DNA from: Alphaproteobacteria bacterium
GTDB taxonomy: Bacteria > Pseudomonadota > Alphaproteobacteria > DSM-16000 > Inquilinaceae
Assembly: GCA_028281265.1 (NCBI GenBank)
Contig: JANQKE010000188.1
Span: 1 to 64,000 of the forward strand
Direction: 5' to 3'
DNA: 64,000 bases
The position numbers and the translations under genes were made by a program. Below the pieces are notes generated by a model. It was not told where the DNA came from. It did no database searches and worked only from the letters and a program-made list of their open reading frames with translations. How positions within the stretch are numbered: the first letter of the stretch is position 1; the number at the start of each line of letters is the position of its first letter. This document shows positions 16,730 to 25,196 of the stretch, piece after piece.

Positions 16730-16808
16730 GCGCGATCTTCGGAGCCCCGGCGGCCCAAGAGGGGAGCCACGGTCGAGGCGGCGCGGTCGTGTTCCGCGAA
16801 GACGGCGT

Positions 16809-16850
16809 CCTGTCCGTCCAGCCTTTCCGTCCCCCCGCTGGACGGACAGG
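16809..16850 (+). terminator. Hairpin after the AhpD-like gene
   Basis: Perfect 14-bp arms (CCTGTCCGTCCAGC and complement) at 16809-16822 and 16837-16850 surround a 14-base pyrimidine-rich loop, 80 bp after the stop. No T-run follows, so a role in termination or mRNA stability is tentative. Confidence 0.45.
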
Positions 16851-16974
16851 CTGAGCCACGCTCCCAAATCGTCGCGTCGGTGATCCAGGTCAGGGCCCTC
16901 CCGGTGGCGGATCGGGTCAACTGGACCCAGGTCGCCGTCGACGGCCGCTATACGTGCTGGGGCGGGGGGACGCG

Positions 16975-18144
16975 ATGGGCGCATCACGGGGCCGGGCATC
17001 GGGGTTGCGGTGGCTTGTCGGCCTGCGGCTAGCCGCTGCGATCGTCGTTGCCGGCGCACCGATCACGGTGCAGCCGGCCACGGCACAGCCAGCCGATCAG
17101 CCCTCGGCGACCGTCGAGCAGGTGGGCGAGATCATTCGACTGTGCCTCGCCGGACAGTATCCGGCGGCCGCGGTCCGCGCCTGCGACGTTCTTCTGGCGC
17201 AGGACTTTCTATCGTCGGAGGACCGGAGCCGGTTCCTGACCCGGTCGGCGGTCGCCCTGAACGGACAACGTCTTCTCGATGAGGCCAGGGATCGGCTGCA
17301 CCGGGCCATCGAGCTCCATGGCGATCACGCCCCGGCCCATTTCCACCTGGGGATCAACCGGCTTTACGCCGGCGACGTGGCATCGGCGATCGAGAGCCTG
17401 GAGACCGCCCACGCCCTGCACCCCGAGGCGATGAGCACGGTCCGCCTGCTGAGCGGGCTCTACCGGCAAACGGACGCGGCCGATCGCGCCGTCGCCTTGT
17501 GGAACGGGGTGATCGAACGCGATCCGGACAGCGTTATCGCCCGTTCCGCACTGGCGGGCCTGTGGCTGGCGTTGGGGGAGGCCGATCGGGCCCTCGCCCA
17601 TCTCGACGCCGCCGTTACGCTTGACCCGGCGAATCACGAGCTGGCGAACACCCGAGGCACGATCCTTAAGCAGAGTGGCCATATCGAACAGGCGTTGGAG
17701 GCGTTCAGCCAGGCGCTGAAGATTGCGCCCGACTTTCTGGTCGCCCGAGCCAATCGCGGCCAGGCGCATGCCTTGCTCGGAAACGACGCCCTCGCCTTGG
17801 CCGATTTCTCGGCCGTGCTCGAAGCGCTGCCAAGGGACGTGCCGACGCTGCTCAACCGCGGCAATCTGCATCATCACCGCGGTGACGGTGAGGCCGCCGC
17901 CCGCGACTGGGCGATCGCGGCTGTTGCCGGGGGCGAGCGCATCATGCGGCTGTTCCAGGTCCGCAGCCATCTGGCCGGCCACTATGACGGTGCTTTCGAC
18001 GGTCGCCCTTCGGACGGGCTGGCCCGGGCCATCGCCGTGTGCGCTTGGGATCCCGACTGTCGCCCGCCATCGCCGCAGACCTATTGCGACGTCGCCGGCG
18101 TCGATCCTTGCCAGTCGCCCTATGTGCATATCGAAGGGCGGTGA
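16975..18144 (+). CDS. Exported TPR-repeat protein
   Basis: A 389-residue protein with a signal peptide (about 1-38) followed by tandem tetratricopeptide-like helices, for example the units around AHFHLGINRLYAGDVASAIESLETA, DSVIARSALAGLWLALGEADRALAHL and ANTRGTILKQSGHIEQALEAFSQAL. TPR arrays act as protein docking scaffolds; here probably in the periplasm. The C-terminal 60 residues are not TPR and contain four cysteines, possibly disulfide-bonded. The ATG at 16975 is preceded by GGGGGG; the upstream start at 16954 adds only seven residues. No specific partner is suggested by neighbours. Confidence 0.75.
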   Translation: MGASRGRASGLRWLVGLRLAAAIVVAGAPITVQPATAQPADQPSATVEQVGEIIRLCLAGQYPAAAVRACDVLLAQDFLSSEDRSRFLTRSAVALNGQRLLDEARDRLHRAIELHGDHAPAHFHLGINRLYAGDVASAIESLETAHALHPEAMSTVRLLSGLYRQTDAADRAVALWNGVIERDPDSVIARSALAGLWLALGEADRALAHLDAAVTLDPANHELANTRGTILKQSGHIEQALEAFSQALKIAPDFLVARANRGQAHALLGNDALALADFSAVLEALPRDVPTLLNRGNLHHHRGDGEAAARDWAIAAVAGGERIMRLFQVRSHLAGHYDGAFDGRPSDGLARAIAVCAWDPDCRPPSPQTYCDVAGVDPCQSPYVHIEGR

Positions 18145-18150
18145 AGGCTG

Positions 18151-18185
18151 GAGCGTCCCCGCGTCCGACCGGACCCGGGACGCTC
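18151..18185 (+). terminator. Hairpin after the TPR gene
   Basis: Arms GAGCGTCCC (18151-18159) and GGGACGCTC (18177-18185) lie seven bases after the TGA of the TPR gene. The arm sequence shares GAGCGTC with the element following the oxygenase gene at 5509. It is followed directly by a family A palindrome. Confidence 0.45.
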
Positions 18186-18198
18186 TCCCTCCTTGACG

Positions 18199-18248
18199 TC
18201 GATCCCCTTACTTGCGTTCGGATGCGGCCATCCGAACGCAGGTCGATC
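18199..18248. repeat. Palindromic repeat family A, variant copy
   Basis: Arms TGCGTTCGGATG (18213-18224) and CATCCGAACGCA (18229-18240) are perfect; GATC-containing flanks continue the similarity to the complete copies. It lies between the TPR and chromate transporter genes, and makes the long N-terminal extension of the transporter reading frame implausible. Confidence 0.75.
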
Positions 18249-18348
18249 CAGGTACCGCGACGGTGTCACGAATCCGTCGCTATCGGTCCGGGCGGGAGAT
18301 GCCTATGACCGGCGGGTCCTTCGACGACCCGCTCTCGCCGGCCCGGTC

Positions 18349-19647
18349 ATGGTGACTTCCGACCCCGCCCCGTCATCGTCCCCGCAACCGCCCCCGTTCC
18401 GCGCCGCGCTGGGCTACTGGCTCAAGCTCGGCTGCGTAAGCTTCGGCGGGGCGGCGGGCCAGATCGCGATGATGCAGGCCGATCTGGTCGACCGGCTGAA
18501 ATGGATCGACCAGCGGCGCTATCTCGAAGCGCTGAACTTCTGCATGCTCCTGCCCGGCCCGGAAGCCCAGCAGCTCGCCACCTTCATCGGATGGCGGCTG
18601 CACGGGCTCAAGGGCGCGCTGGCGGCCGGAATCCTGTTCATCGTCCCGGGTTTCGCGGTGCTGATGCTGCTGTCCTGGATCGCCGCGGCGTATGGGGAGC
18701 TGCCCGTGGTGGAGCGGATCTTCTACGCCGTGCAGCCTTCCGTCGTGGCGATCATCGCCGCCGCCCTGTACCGCATGGGCCGCAAGACCCTGCGCGGCTG
18801 GTCCCCTGCGCTGCTGGCTCTGGCGGCGTTCCTCGCCCTGTACGCCCTGGGCCTGCCGTTTCCCGCGGTGATCATGGCGTCGGGGCTGATCGGCTGGCTG
18901 GCTCCGCGCGTCGGCCTGCGCAGCTTCGATCCGGCCGAGCCGCATCCGCAGGCGCATCGTCTCGAGGCCCTGGATCCGGGTCGTCTGGCTCGCCTGGTCG
19001 GCTGGTTCCTGCTGTTCCTGTCGGTTCCCGTCGGGCTGGTTCTGGCCGTGCTGGGGGCCGACCCCTTCCTCGACATCGCCATCCTGTTCACCACCGCGGC
19101 CTTCGTGACCTTCGGCGGGGCGTACGCCGTCCTTCCGTACGTCGCCGACGCGGCCGTGCAGACATACGCCTGGGTGACACCGGCCCAGATGGTCCAGGGG
19201 CTGGCCCTGGCGGAGACGACGCCGGGGCCGACCATCCTGGTCACCCAGTTCGTCGGCTTCCTGGCCGGCTGGACGCCGGCGACGGACGGCGCCGTGGCGA
19301 TCGACCCGCTGCTCGCCGGGGTCGCCGCGGCGAGCCTGACCGTCTACTGCATGTTCCTGCCCGGTTTCTTCTTCATTCTGGCCGGCGCCCCGGTCGTCGA
19401 GCGGTTGAACGGCAACCCCGCGATCGCCCGGGTGCTTGCCGCCATCACCGCGGCCGTGGTCGGCGTGATGGCCAATCTCGGCGTCTTTTTCGGGCGGGAG
19501 GTCCTGGTGCCCGATGGCGCGCCGGACCCGATGGCGATCGGACTGGCGATCGCAGCACTGGTGGCGCTGTTGCGGTTCGACCTGGCGGTGCATTGGCTCG
19601 TGCTGGCCGCCGCCCTGCTCGGCGTGGGGCTCGCGGCGTTCGGCTGA
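18349..19647 (+). CDS. chrA: Chromate transporter, two-domain (ChrA-type)
   Basis: A 432-residue inner-membrane protein of the CHR family with two homologous halves. Each opens with the family motif: LGCVSFGGAAGQIAMM near residue 27 and FVTFGGAYAVLPYV near residue 255; PGPEAQQLA and TTPGPTILVTQFVGF are the conserved proline-glycine segments. About ten to twelve transmembrane segments are visible. Characterised members export chromate in exchange for other anions, but many are not proven. The reading frame is open from 18193, but that stretch contains a palindromic repeat, so I chose the ATG at 18349, which gives a typical N-terminus. Confidence 0.9.
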   Translation: MVTSDPAPSSSPQPPPFRAALGYWLKLGCVSFGGAAGQIAMMQADLVDRLKWIDQRRYLEALNFCMLLPGPEAQQLATFIGWRLHGLKGALAAGILFIVPGFAVLMLLSWIAAAYGELPVVERIFYAVQPSVVAIIAAALYRMGRKTLRGWSPALLALAAFLALYALGLPFPAVIMASGLIGWLAPRVGLRSFDPAEPHPQAHRLEALDPGRLARLVGWFLLFLSVPVGLVLAVLGADPFLDIAILFTTAAFVTFGGAYAVLPYVADAAVQTYAWVTPAQMVQGLALAETTPGPTILVTQFVGFLAGWTPATDGAVAIDPLLAGVAAASLTVYCMFLPGFFFILAGAPVVERLNGNPAIARVLAAITAAVVGVMANLGVFFGREVLVPDGAPDPMAIGLAIAALVALLRFDLAVHWLVLAAALLGVGLAAFG

Positions 19648-19827
19648 GACTGGCCTTGCGTCGGGGTGGCCTGATCGCAAAGCGTGTCTGCGTTCCGGCA
19701 CTCCCCGCGAGGCTCGTCGCGCACAAGCGCGGGCGCGACTTGATGCGGGTGCCGCCGGTCCGGCCTGGACAGCGGCGGATGCCCGCGCGACAACTGTGGC
19801 GATACCCGGCCCAGGGAGGGAAAGACC

Positions 19828-21306
19828 GTGCCCCGACTGATCGTGACGCTGCTGGCTGCCCTGCTGCTGTCCGGCCCGGCGATGGCGCAAGGCAACACGT
19901 GCCAGTGGGCCCATGACGGCGAATGCGATGAGCCGAGATACAACGGCACCGGCGCCTGCGACGACGGCACCGACGCCGCGGATTGCCAGGCGACGGGGAC
20001 GATCCCGGTGGGGGGCTCGACCTTGGTTCCGGGCGGTGCCGGGACGGTCGGTACCGCGCTCGCGGCACCGTCGCCGGATGTGTCGGGGGACGATAGCTGC
20101 CGCTGGGCGCTCGACGGTGAATGCGACGAGAGCCGGTACGGCGGCACCGGTGCTTGCCCGGCGGGCAGCGATACGACCGATTGCACGGGCGGCGGCACCC
20201 AGGCGGGCGGCGGTTTCAGCCCCGTCCCATCGGATTTCGGCGATGATAGTTGCCAATGGGCCCATGACGGGGAGTGTGACGACACCCGCTATGGCGGCAC
20301 CGGGGCCTGCCGTCCCGGCACCGACGCCTCGGACTGTCGGGCGGCGGCCGCCGGGGGCGACGACAGTTGCCGGTGGGCCTTCGACGGGGAATGCGACGAA
20401 CCCGGTATCGGCCTGGGCCTCTGTACGACCGGGACCGATACGACGGACTGTGCGCCGGTGGCGTTTCTGCGCAACCGCACCAATCGCTGTGCCTCCGCCT
20501 TCGACGGGACTTGCGACGAACCGGGCCGGGGGACCGGCCGCTGCGATGCCGACAGCGACACCGCCGATTGTCTTGGCCGCGGTCGGCCGCCCCAGGCCGC
20601 CGACCATTACTTCGGCCGGGATGACCGGTTCGCACCGGATTCGTCCCGCCTGCCGTGGCGGGCGATCGGCCAGTTGACCGACGGGGATGGTGACGGCGTC
20701 TGCACCGCCACCCTGATCGGCTCCCGCCACGTGCTGACGGCGGCCCATTGCGTCATCGATGACGAGGGCGCGGTCGCCATGCCGGAACGCTTCCAGGCCG
20801 GCTTCTCCGGCCGGCGGGATGCGGGGCAGGCCCGGGCGGTCCGGGTGATCGCGGCACCGGACTACACCGACGAGCCCCGTGGCGCCGGCGAAGGCAACGG
20901 CAATGACTGGGCGATCGTCGAACTGGACCAGCCGCTGGGCGATCGGGTCGGCTATCTCGGTGTCCGCACGCTGACCCGGGAAGAGCTGGATCGGATCGAC
21001 CGCAGCGGGCTGGTGGTCAGCCAGGCGGGCTATAGCTGGGATACCGGAGACCATCTGTCGGGCCATGCCGGCTGCCGGGTGATCGAGCACTACCGGGATG
21101 GCACGATCCTGCACGAATGCGACACCACATCCGGGGACAGCGGCAGTCCGATCTGGGTGGAGGAGCCCGACGGGCGCGTCTCGATCATCGCCGTCGATAG
21201 CCAGTTCTTCAGCAAGCAAGACGCCGTCACCCCGTTCGGCACCGCCAATCTCGCCGTCGACAGCCGGGCCTTCATCGCCGCGGTGAACCGCGCGCTGGGA
21301 CGCTGA
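19828..21306 (+). CDS. Exported trypsin-like serine protease with five Cys-rich repeats
   Basis: A 492-residue secreted protein: signal peptide (1-20), five Cys-rich repeats of about 28 residues at 25-53, 91-119, 142-170, 181-208 and 221-248, then an S1-type protease domain (about 275-490). The triad is His307 (TAAHC), Asp360 (NDWAIV) and Ser438 (GDSGSP). Each repeat has four cysteines in the order C-x8-C-...-C-x8-C and a final Gly-Thr-Asp-x2-Asp-Cys that recalls the acidic calcium loop of LDL-receptor class A modules. Linkers are Gly/Thr/Ser-rich. The GTG start follows GGAGGG. Function of the repeats is unknown; adhesion or calcium-dependent folding is plausible. Confidence 0.85.
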   Translation: MPRLIVTLLAALLLSGPAMAQGNTCQWAHDGECDEPRYNGTGACDDGTDAADCQATGTIPVGGSTLVPGGAGTVGTALAAPSPDVSGDDSCRWALDGECDESRYGGTGACPAGSDTTDCTGGGTQAGGGFSPVPSDFGDDSCQWAHDGECDDTRYGGTGACRPGTDASDCRAAAAGGDDSCRWAFDGECDEPGIGLGLCTTGTDTTDCAPVAFLRNRTNRCASAFDGTCDEPGRGTGRCDADSDTADCLGRGRPPQAADHYFGRDDRFAPDSSRLPWRAIGQLTDGDGDGVCTATLIGSRHVLTAAHCVIDDEGAVAMPERFQAGFSGRRDAGQARAVRVIAAPDYTDEPRGAGEGNGNDWAIVELDQPLGDRVGYLGVRTLTREELDRIDRSGLVVSQAGYSWDTGDHLSGHAGCRVIEHYRDGTILHECDTTSGDSGSPIWVEEPDGRVSIIAVDSQFFSKQDAVTPFGTANLAVDSRAFIAAVNRALGR

Positions 21307-21343
21307 TGGGGTTTGCGGGACGGTTGCGACCTGCTTGGTCCCG

Positions 21344-21395
21344 ACTTGCGCTGAGATGGCCTCATCTCACGTCGATATGAGATCGACCCGTGTGC
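21344..21395. repeat. Decayed copy of palindromic repeat family A (tentative)
   Basis: The segment GCGCTGAGATGGCCTCATC followed by a CG..TCGAT tail resembles a family A hairpin with several substitutions: GAGATG/CATCTC arms around a short loop. It lies between the convergent protease and acetyltransferase genes, the same kind of position as other copies. Confidence 0.35.
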
Positions 21396-21489
21396 CGGTG
21401 GCGTCCGAGGCTGTGAAGCAGGTTTCCCGGTCGCCGATGAACGCGGACAGCGTATCGTCGATCGCCGCCTATCGTCTGGATATCGCCGT

Positions 21490-22002
21490 TCAATGCTCCG
21501 CCGGTCCGGCTCGTCTTTCGGCCAGCGCCTCGATGGCGGCCGTCTCCAGCCGGTAGGGCCGCCACTCGGTCAGGTCTTCGAACCCCAGACGGTGATAGAA
21601 ATCGCGCGCGGGGTTCCAATCCAGCACCCACAGATCGATCCGGGCGCAGCGGCGCGCGACCGCAATCCGGGCGACCGCCTGCAGCAACAACGCGCCGACC
21701 CCTTCGCCCCGGGCCTGGGGCCGGACATACAGGTCCTCGACGTAGATCCCGGGCCGGCCGCGCCAGGTCGAGTAGTTGTGGAAGAACAACACGAAGCCGA
21801 CCGGGGTTTCCTCGGCATCGACGGCCATCAGGGCCTCGAATACCGGTCCGGTGCCGGTCCCGTCGCCCCAGCCGTCCCGTTCGAGATCGGCGACCGTGGC
21901 GACCACCGCATCCGGCTCCCGCTCGAACGCCGCGAGTTCCCGGATCATCGCCAGGATCTCGGCGGCATCGGCGCGGGTGGCGGGGCGGATTCGGTACGGC
22001 AT
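21490..22002 (-). CDS. GNAT family N-acetyltransferase
   Basis: A 170-residue acetyltransferase. The acetyl-CoA motif A is clear in IYVEDLYVRPQARGEGVGALLL, preceded by FVLFFHNYSTWRGRPG and followed by the WNPARDFYHRLGFE motif B. That pattern resembles spermidine/spermine or diamine N-acetyltransferase-like enzymes, but the acceptor is not certain. An in-frame start at 22152 would run back into the palindromic repeat; the ATG at 22002 begins MPYRIRPATRADA, a typical GNAT start. It lies downstream of cysNC on the same strand, separated by the double palindrome. Confidence 0.85.
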   Translation of the reverse strand: MPYRIRPATRADAAEILAMIRELAAFEREPDAVVATVADLERDGWGDGTGTGPVFEALMAVDAEETPVGFVLFFHNYSTWRGRPGIYVEDLYVRPQARGEGVGALLLQAVARIAVARRCARIDLWVLDWNPARDFYHRLGFEDLTEWRPYRLETAAIEALAERRAGPAEH

Positions 22003-22155
22003 GGACGGTGCGTGTCCGGTGTGTGCGGGGGGATGACCCCACTCTGGCGGCCGCAGCGGCACCTGCCAAGCCGATAGCGCGGTTTCAGGCACCACCAGGC
22101 CCATCCGCCCGGGCCGTCGCCGGGGGAGGGCGACACCGTGGTGAAGGACCACATC

Positions 22156-22203
22156 TAGATCAACCTGCGTTCAGATGGACTCATCTGAACGCAGGTTGAT
22201 CTA
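22156..22203. repeat. Palindromic repeat family A, complete hairpin H1
   Basis: Perfect 22-bp arms at 22156-22177 and 22182-22203 surround the loop GACT; the core is CTGCGTTCAGATG. It is separated by the A+T-rich spacer ATTTAAAGAGT from a second, related hairpin that ends in the cysNC stop codon. The same pair and spacer recur after dnaB. Confidence 0.9.
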
Positions 22204-22214
22204 ATTTAAAGAGT

Positions 22215-22256
22215 TAGAGCATCTTATCTGCGTCCGTTAGGACGCAGGATGCTCTA
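22215..22256. repeat. Palindromic repeat family A, second hairpin H2, overlapping the cysNC stop
   Basis: Stem TAGAGCATC/GATGCTCTA, a 4-base bulge TTAT on one side, stem CTGCGTCC/GGACGCAG and loop GTTA. On the minus strand the first bases (CTA on plus, 22254-22256) are the TAG stop of cysNC. On the mRNA it would form a GC-rich hairpin directly at the stop, so a terminator or 3'-end stabiliser is likely. Confidence 0.85.
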
Positions 22257-24125
22257 GGCGCGCAGGATCAGGCCGAGGATCCGATCGGTGGCCTCCTGGA
22301 CGGTGAGCTGGTCGGTCCGCAGGGTCAGCTCGGGCGTCTCGGGCGGCTCATAGGCCGAATCGATGCCCGTGAAGTTGGCGATCTGGCCGGCCAGGGCCTT
22401 TTTGTAGAGCCCTTTGGGATCGCGGCGGCGGCACACGTCGAGCGGTGCGTCGACGAACACTTCGACGAACTCGTCGGCCCCCAGCAACTCGCGGACCAGG
22501 CGTCGTTCCGATCGGAACGGCGAAATGAAGGCGCAGATCACGATCAGCCCGGCATCGACGAACAGCTTCGCCACCTCGCCGACCCGCCGGATGTTCTCGA
22601 CCCGGTCGGCGTCGGTGAACCCGAGATCCTGGTTGAGACCGTGCCGCACATTGTCCCCGTCCAGCAGATAGGAGTGGAGCCCGTGCTCGGTCAGGTGCAG
22701 GTCGACCTGCCGTGCGATCGTCGATTTTCCCGCCCCTGACAGCCCCGTCATCCAGATCACCCGGGCTTTCTGCTGCTTCATCGCGGCCCGGCGGGCCTTG
22801 CCCACCAAGCCGGCCTGGGCGTGGATGTTCTGGGCCCGCCGCAGTCCGAAACGGATCATCCCGGCGCCGACCGTTTGATTGTTGAACCGATCGATCAGGA
22901 TGAAGGAGCCGAGATCGCGGTTTCGCACATAGGGTTCGAAGGCGATCGGGGCCGCCGTCGAAAGCTCGCATCGGCCGATGGCGTTGAGGCCGAGTTGCCG
23001 GGCCGGCCGCCGGTCCAACGTGTCGATGTCGACTTCATGCTTGATCCGGACGATCGACGCTTGCGTGTAGGTCGATCCGATCCGCATCAGATAGGGCCGG
23101 CTCGGCAGCAACGGTTGGTCGGACATCCACACGATGTCGGCCGACAGCAGTCGCGAGACCTCAGGCCGATCCCGGGCCGCCGCCAGGACGTCGCCGCGCG
23201 CCACATCGACGTTCGTGTCGAGCAGCACCGTCACGGCCTCTCCGGCCCGGGCCGCGGTCCGGTCCCTGTCCGCGGTGACGATGCGGTCGACCCGGGCCGG
23301 CTGTCCGGACGCGGCCACGACGACGTCGTCGCCCACCGCGACCTGGCCGGCCAGGATCGTTCCGGCAAGGCCGCGGAAATCGGGATCCGGTCGGTTCACC
23401 CATTGCACCGGCATGCGGAAGGGCAGATCGTCCGCCGCGGTGGCGGCCGGGATCGCCTCCAGCCGTTCGATCACGGTCGGGCCGGCATACCACGGCGTCA
23501 GACGGCCGCGGTGGACCACGTTCTCGCCGAACCGTGCCGACACCGGGATCGGAACGATGGTGGCGAAATCCATGGCGTCCGTGATCCGGCGATAATCGTC
23601 GCCGATCCGCTGGTAGATGTCGTGCGAATAGTCGACCAGGTCGATCTTGTTGACGGCCAGGACGATGTGCCGGATGCCCATCAGATGGCAGATGAAGGTG
23701 TGCCGTCTGGTCTGCGACAGCACACCCTTGCGGGCATCGACGAGGATGACCGCGGCATCGGCCTGGGACGCCCCGGTGGCCATGTTGCGGGTGTACTGCT
23801 CATGGCCGGGCGTGTCGGCGATGATGAAGGTCCGCCGGTCGCTCCGGAAGAACCGATAGGCCACATCGATCGTGATGCCCTGCTCCCGCTCGGCTTGCAG
23901 ACCGTCGAGCAGCAGGGCGAGATCGTGGTCCTCGCCGGTGGTGCCGTAGCGTCGCGAATCCCGTTCCAGACTCCGCAACTGATCCTCGAACACCGCCTGG
24001 CTGTCGTACAGGAGGCGGCCGATCAGGGTGGACTTGCCGTCGTCGACCGATCCGCAGGTCAGCAAGCGCAAGACGTCGCCGGACCCCGTCCACGCGGCGG
24101 GCTCGACCGGCCGGGTATCGTGCAT
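22254..24125 (-). CDS. cysNC: Bifunctional sulfate adenylyltransferase subunit 1 / APS kinase
   Basis: A 623-residue fusion. The N-terminal part (about 1-430) is the GTPase subunit of ATP sulfurylase with [18 protein letters not shown] and NKID. The C-terminal part (about 440-623) is APS kinase with the P-loop GLSGAGKST and the FISPF segment. Together with CysD it converts sulfate and ATP to APS and then PAPS for reduction or sulfation. Its start overlaps the cysD stop. The TAG stop belongs to a palindromic repeat. PAPS reductase is not in the window. Confidence 0.95.
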   Translation of the reverse strand: MHDTRPVEPAAWTGSGDVLRLLTCGSVDDGKSTLIGRLLYDSQAVFEDQLRSLERDSRRYGTTGEDHDLALLLDGLQAEREQGITIDVAYRFFRSDRRTFIIADTPGHEQYTRNMATGASQADAAVILVDARKGVLSQTRRHTFICHLMGIRHIVLAVNKIDLVDYSHDIYQRIGDDYRRITDAMDFATIVPIPVSARFGENVVHRGRLTPWYAGPTVIERLEAIPAATAADDLPFRMPVQWVNRPDPDFRGLAGTILAGQVAVGDDVVVAASGQPARVDRIVTADRDRTAARAGEAVTVLLDTNVDVARGDVLAAARDRPEVSRLLSADIVWMSDQPLLPSRPYLMRIGSTYTQASIVRIKHEVDIDTLDRRPARQLGLNAIGRCELSTAAPIAFEPYVRNRDLGSFILIDRFNNQTVGAGMIRFGLRRAQNIHAQAGLVGKARRAAMKQQKARVIWMTGLSGAGKSTIARQVDLHLTEHGLHSYLLDGDNVRHGLNQDLGFTDADRVENIRRVGEVAKLFVDAGLIVICAFISPFRSERRLVRELLGADEFVEVFVDAPLDVCRRRDPKGLYKKALAGQIANFTGIDSAYEPPETPELTLRTDQLTVQEATDRILGLILRA

Positions 24126-25096
24126 CAGAAATAGCCCTCGCGCTTCTTCACCTCCATGGACGCCGCATCGTCATGGTCGATGAGGCGTCCGGCCCGTTCC
24201 GAGCTGCGTGTCGCGATCAGCTCCGCGACGATGGCGTCGGCCGACCGGGCGTCGGACTCGACCGCGCCGGTCAGCGGGTAGCAGCCGAGGGTGCGGAACC
24301 GCACCGTCTTGGTCTCGGGCTCGTCGGGACGGGCCAGCGGCATCCTGTCATCGTCGACCATGATCAGCGTGCCGTCCCGATCCACCACCGGGCGCGGTGC
24401 GGCGAAGTAGAGAGGGACCACCGGTATCTCCTCTTCACTAATGTATTGCCAAATATCCAGCTCGGTCCAGTTCGACAATGGAAATACGCGCATCGATTCA
24501 CCTTCCGCCAATCGCGTATTGTACAGGCGCCAGAGTTCCGGACGTTGGTTCCTTGGATCCCAGACATGCTTGCGATCGCGGAACGAGAAGATGCGTTCCT
24601 TGGCGCGGGACTTCTCCTCGTCCCGTCGGCCGCCGCCGAAGATGGCGTCGTAGCGGCCCTGATCGAGGGCCTGGAGGAGGGCGTCGGTGCGCATCACCTG
24701 GGTGTGCAGTGCGGTACCGGAGATGAACGGGTTGATGTCGCGGTCCGCCCCCTCCCGGTTGACGTAGACCGTCAGGTCGAGGTCGAGGGCATCCCGCAGC
24801 CCATCGCGGAAACGGGCCATCTCCCGGAACTCCCAGAGGGAGTCGATATGCAGGAGCCGGAACGGTGGCTTGGAAGGCCAGAAGGCCTTCAGCGCCAGGT
24901 GCAGCAGGCAGGTCGAGTCCTTGCCGATGGAATACAGCAGGACCGGATTGCCGAAGGCGCCGGCCACGTCCCGCATGATGTGGATCGCCTCGGCCTCCAG
25001 GGCTTGGAGGTGCGGCGGCAGGATCCTGGTGCGCGGGGTGCGGTCGGGTCGAAAGCGGGCAGCATACCTCGCGATTGAGGCATCGATCGAGGGCAT
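24125..25096 (-). CDS. cysD: Sulfate adenylyltransferase subunit 2
   Basis: A 323-residue ATP-pyrophosphatase subunit of ATP sulfurylase. The PP-loop SIGKDS is near residue 58, and [22 protein letters not shown] is the conserved substrate-binding stretch. It ends with the usual KKREGYF tail. It forms the complex with CysN, whose gene overlaps its stop. A patch covering about residues 190-225 (DNA about 24.42-24.53 kb) is clearly lower in G+C than the rest while the protein stays conserved. Confidence 0.95.
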   Translation of the reverse strand: MPSIDASIARYAARFRPDRTPRTRILPPHLQALEAEAIHIMRDVAGAFGNPVLLYSIGKDSTCLLHLALKAFWPSKPPFRLLHIDSLWEFREMARFRDGLRDALDLDLTVYVNREGADRDINPFISGTALHTQVMRTDALLQALDQGRYDAIFGGGRRDEEKSRAKERIFSFRDRKHVWDPRNQRPELWRLYNTRLAEGESMRVFPLSNWTELDIWQYISEEEIPVVPLYFAAPRPVVDRDGTLIMVDDDRMPLARPDEPETKTVRFRTLGCYPLTGAVESDARSADAIVAELIATRSSERAGRLIDHDDAASMEVKKREGYF

Positions 25097-25196
25097 CGGA
25101 TCTCGGCGGTCGGAAGGCGGGCGAGTGGGGCGGTGCTATCGGCGATCACCCGGCCCTTGTCCACCCGGTCGCCCCTGAGAACGCTCTGGATTCTCG

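Noticed and set aside
18193-18348. N-terminal extension of the chromate transporter by 52 residues
   Set aside because: It would translate a palindromic repeat and gives a sequence unlike CHR proteins; the ATG at 18349 fits.
18373-21219. A 948-codon minus-strand open frame across the chromate transporter and protease genes
   Set aside because: The sense strand carries conserved transporter and protease motifs; the antisense product is Gln/Arg/His-rich without any family likeness.
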